A stretch of DNA of 64,000 bases from Heliocidaris erythrogramma (taxonomy: Eukaryota; Echinodermata; Echinoidea; Camarodonta; Echinometridae): assembly GCA_025617745.1 (NCBI GenBank), contig CM046864.1:28396199-28460198 (forward strand), read 5' to 3'. Made by a program: the position numbers and the translations under genes. The notes beneath the pieces are model-generated. The model saw nothing but the letters and a program-made list of their open reading frames with translations. It searched no databases and was not told the DNA's origin. Shown here in pieces: positions 63,870-64,000 of the stretch. Position 1 is the stretch's first letter; each line of letters opens with the position of its first letter.

Positions 63870-64000
63870 ACTTACCACACTCTAAAAACTCAAATGTTAA
63901 ATCTACATTTAAAAGGTTGGAGGAGTGACAACATTTTTAAAATGGTAAATTAACACTTTTAACATGCTGGATCTAATAGTTTAAAGGTTGGATGCAGCAT
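63870..64000. other. Window edge; possible start of another TIR element
   Basis: 'cacactctaaaaactcaaat' near 63876 resembles the CACTGTAAAAACT type of element end and is followed by 'aaatgttaa' and 'aacattttt' repeats. The other end is outside the window. Confidence 0.25.

Overview
This window is animal nuclear DNA. It shows spliced coding exons with GT/AG junctions, introns of several kilobases, abundant microsatellites, long runs of C or G, and a dense mix of eukaryotic transposons (LINE, BEL/Pao LTR, DIRS, Penelope-like, several TIR DNA families, tRNA-derived repeats). No bacterial operon structure is present. The transposon mix and the divergence of the one host gene from vertebrates suggest an invertebrate, plausibly a marine deuterostome such as an echinoderm; that placement is an inference.

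The only well-supported host gene is FUT8 (alpha-1,6-fucosyltransferase, which adds core fucose to N-glycans in the Golgi), on the + strand. Nine coding exons (33647-33828, 34621-34745, 38119-38305, 39350-39464, 45967-46204, 47450-47702, 55180-55356, 57984-58134, 58728-59072) join in frame into a 590-residue protein (605 if an upstream ATG is used). It has a short N-terminal tail, one membrane anchor, a coiled-coil stem, a GT23 catalytic core with the HVRRTDK motif, and a C-terminal SH3 domain. Its introns total about 24 kb and are filled with mobile elements.

Layout. 1-6600: two diverged copies of one block (1-1956 and 3401-5754) that differ by three clean insertions, plus a roughly 0.9 kb repeat that recurs at 12146-13100. 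6600-11420: a degraded CR1/L2-like LINE. 14349-15311: nested TIR elements carrying tRNA-like promoters and CRE-like palindromes. 17058-19850: C2H2 zinc-finger pseudogene material split by a TTAA-type transposon. 20527-25730: a tRNA-containing TIR element, ends of a TA-flanked transposon family, and the first copy of a 2 kb duplication. 28088-32167: a young BEL/Pao retrotransposon with large internal deletions. 33647-59072: FUT8. Its introns hold, in order, a tRNA-derived repeat and a TA-flanked 985-bp element (intron 2); a Tc1/IS630-like transposon with a nested hAT-like palindrome, and a Penelope-like element (intron 4); a TTAA-element remnant (intron 5); two short MITEs and a complete DIRS-like element (intron 6); and tRNA-like and palindromic elements (intron 7). 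59149-64000: a foldback element directly behind FUT8, a LINE fragment, an inverted repeat with minisatellite arms, and the second copy of the 2 kb duplication.

The most unusual signals are these: several unrelated TIR elements that each enclose a tRNA-like Pol III promoter, a BEL element with near-identical LTRs around a deleted gag-RT core, a hammerhead-like motif beside the Penelope element, the internal empty/filled insertion sites, and FUT8 changes at a conserved disulfide and in the SH3 domain.
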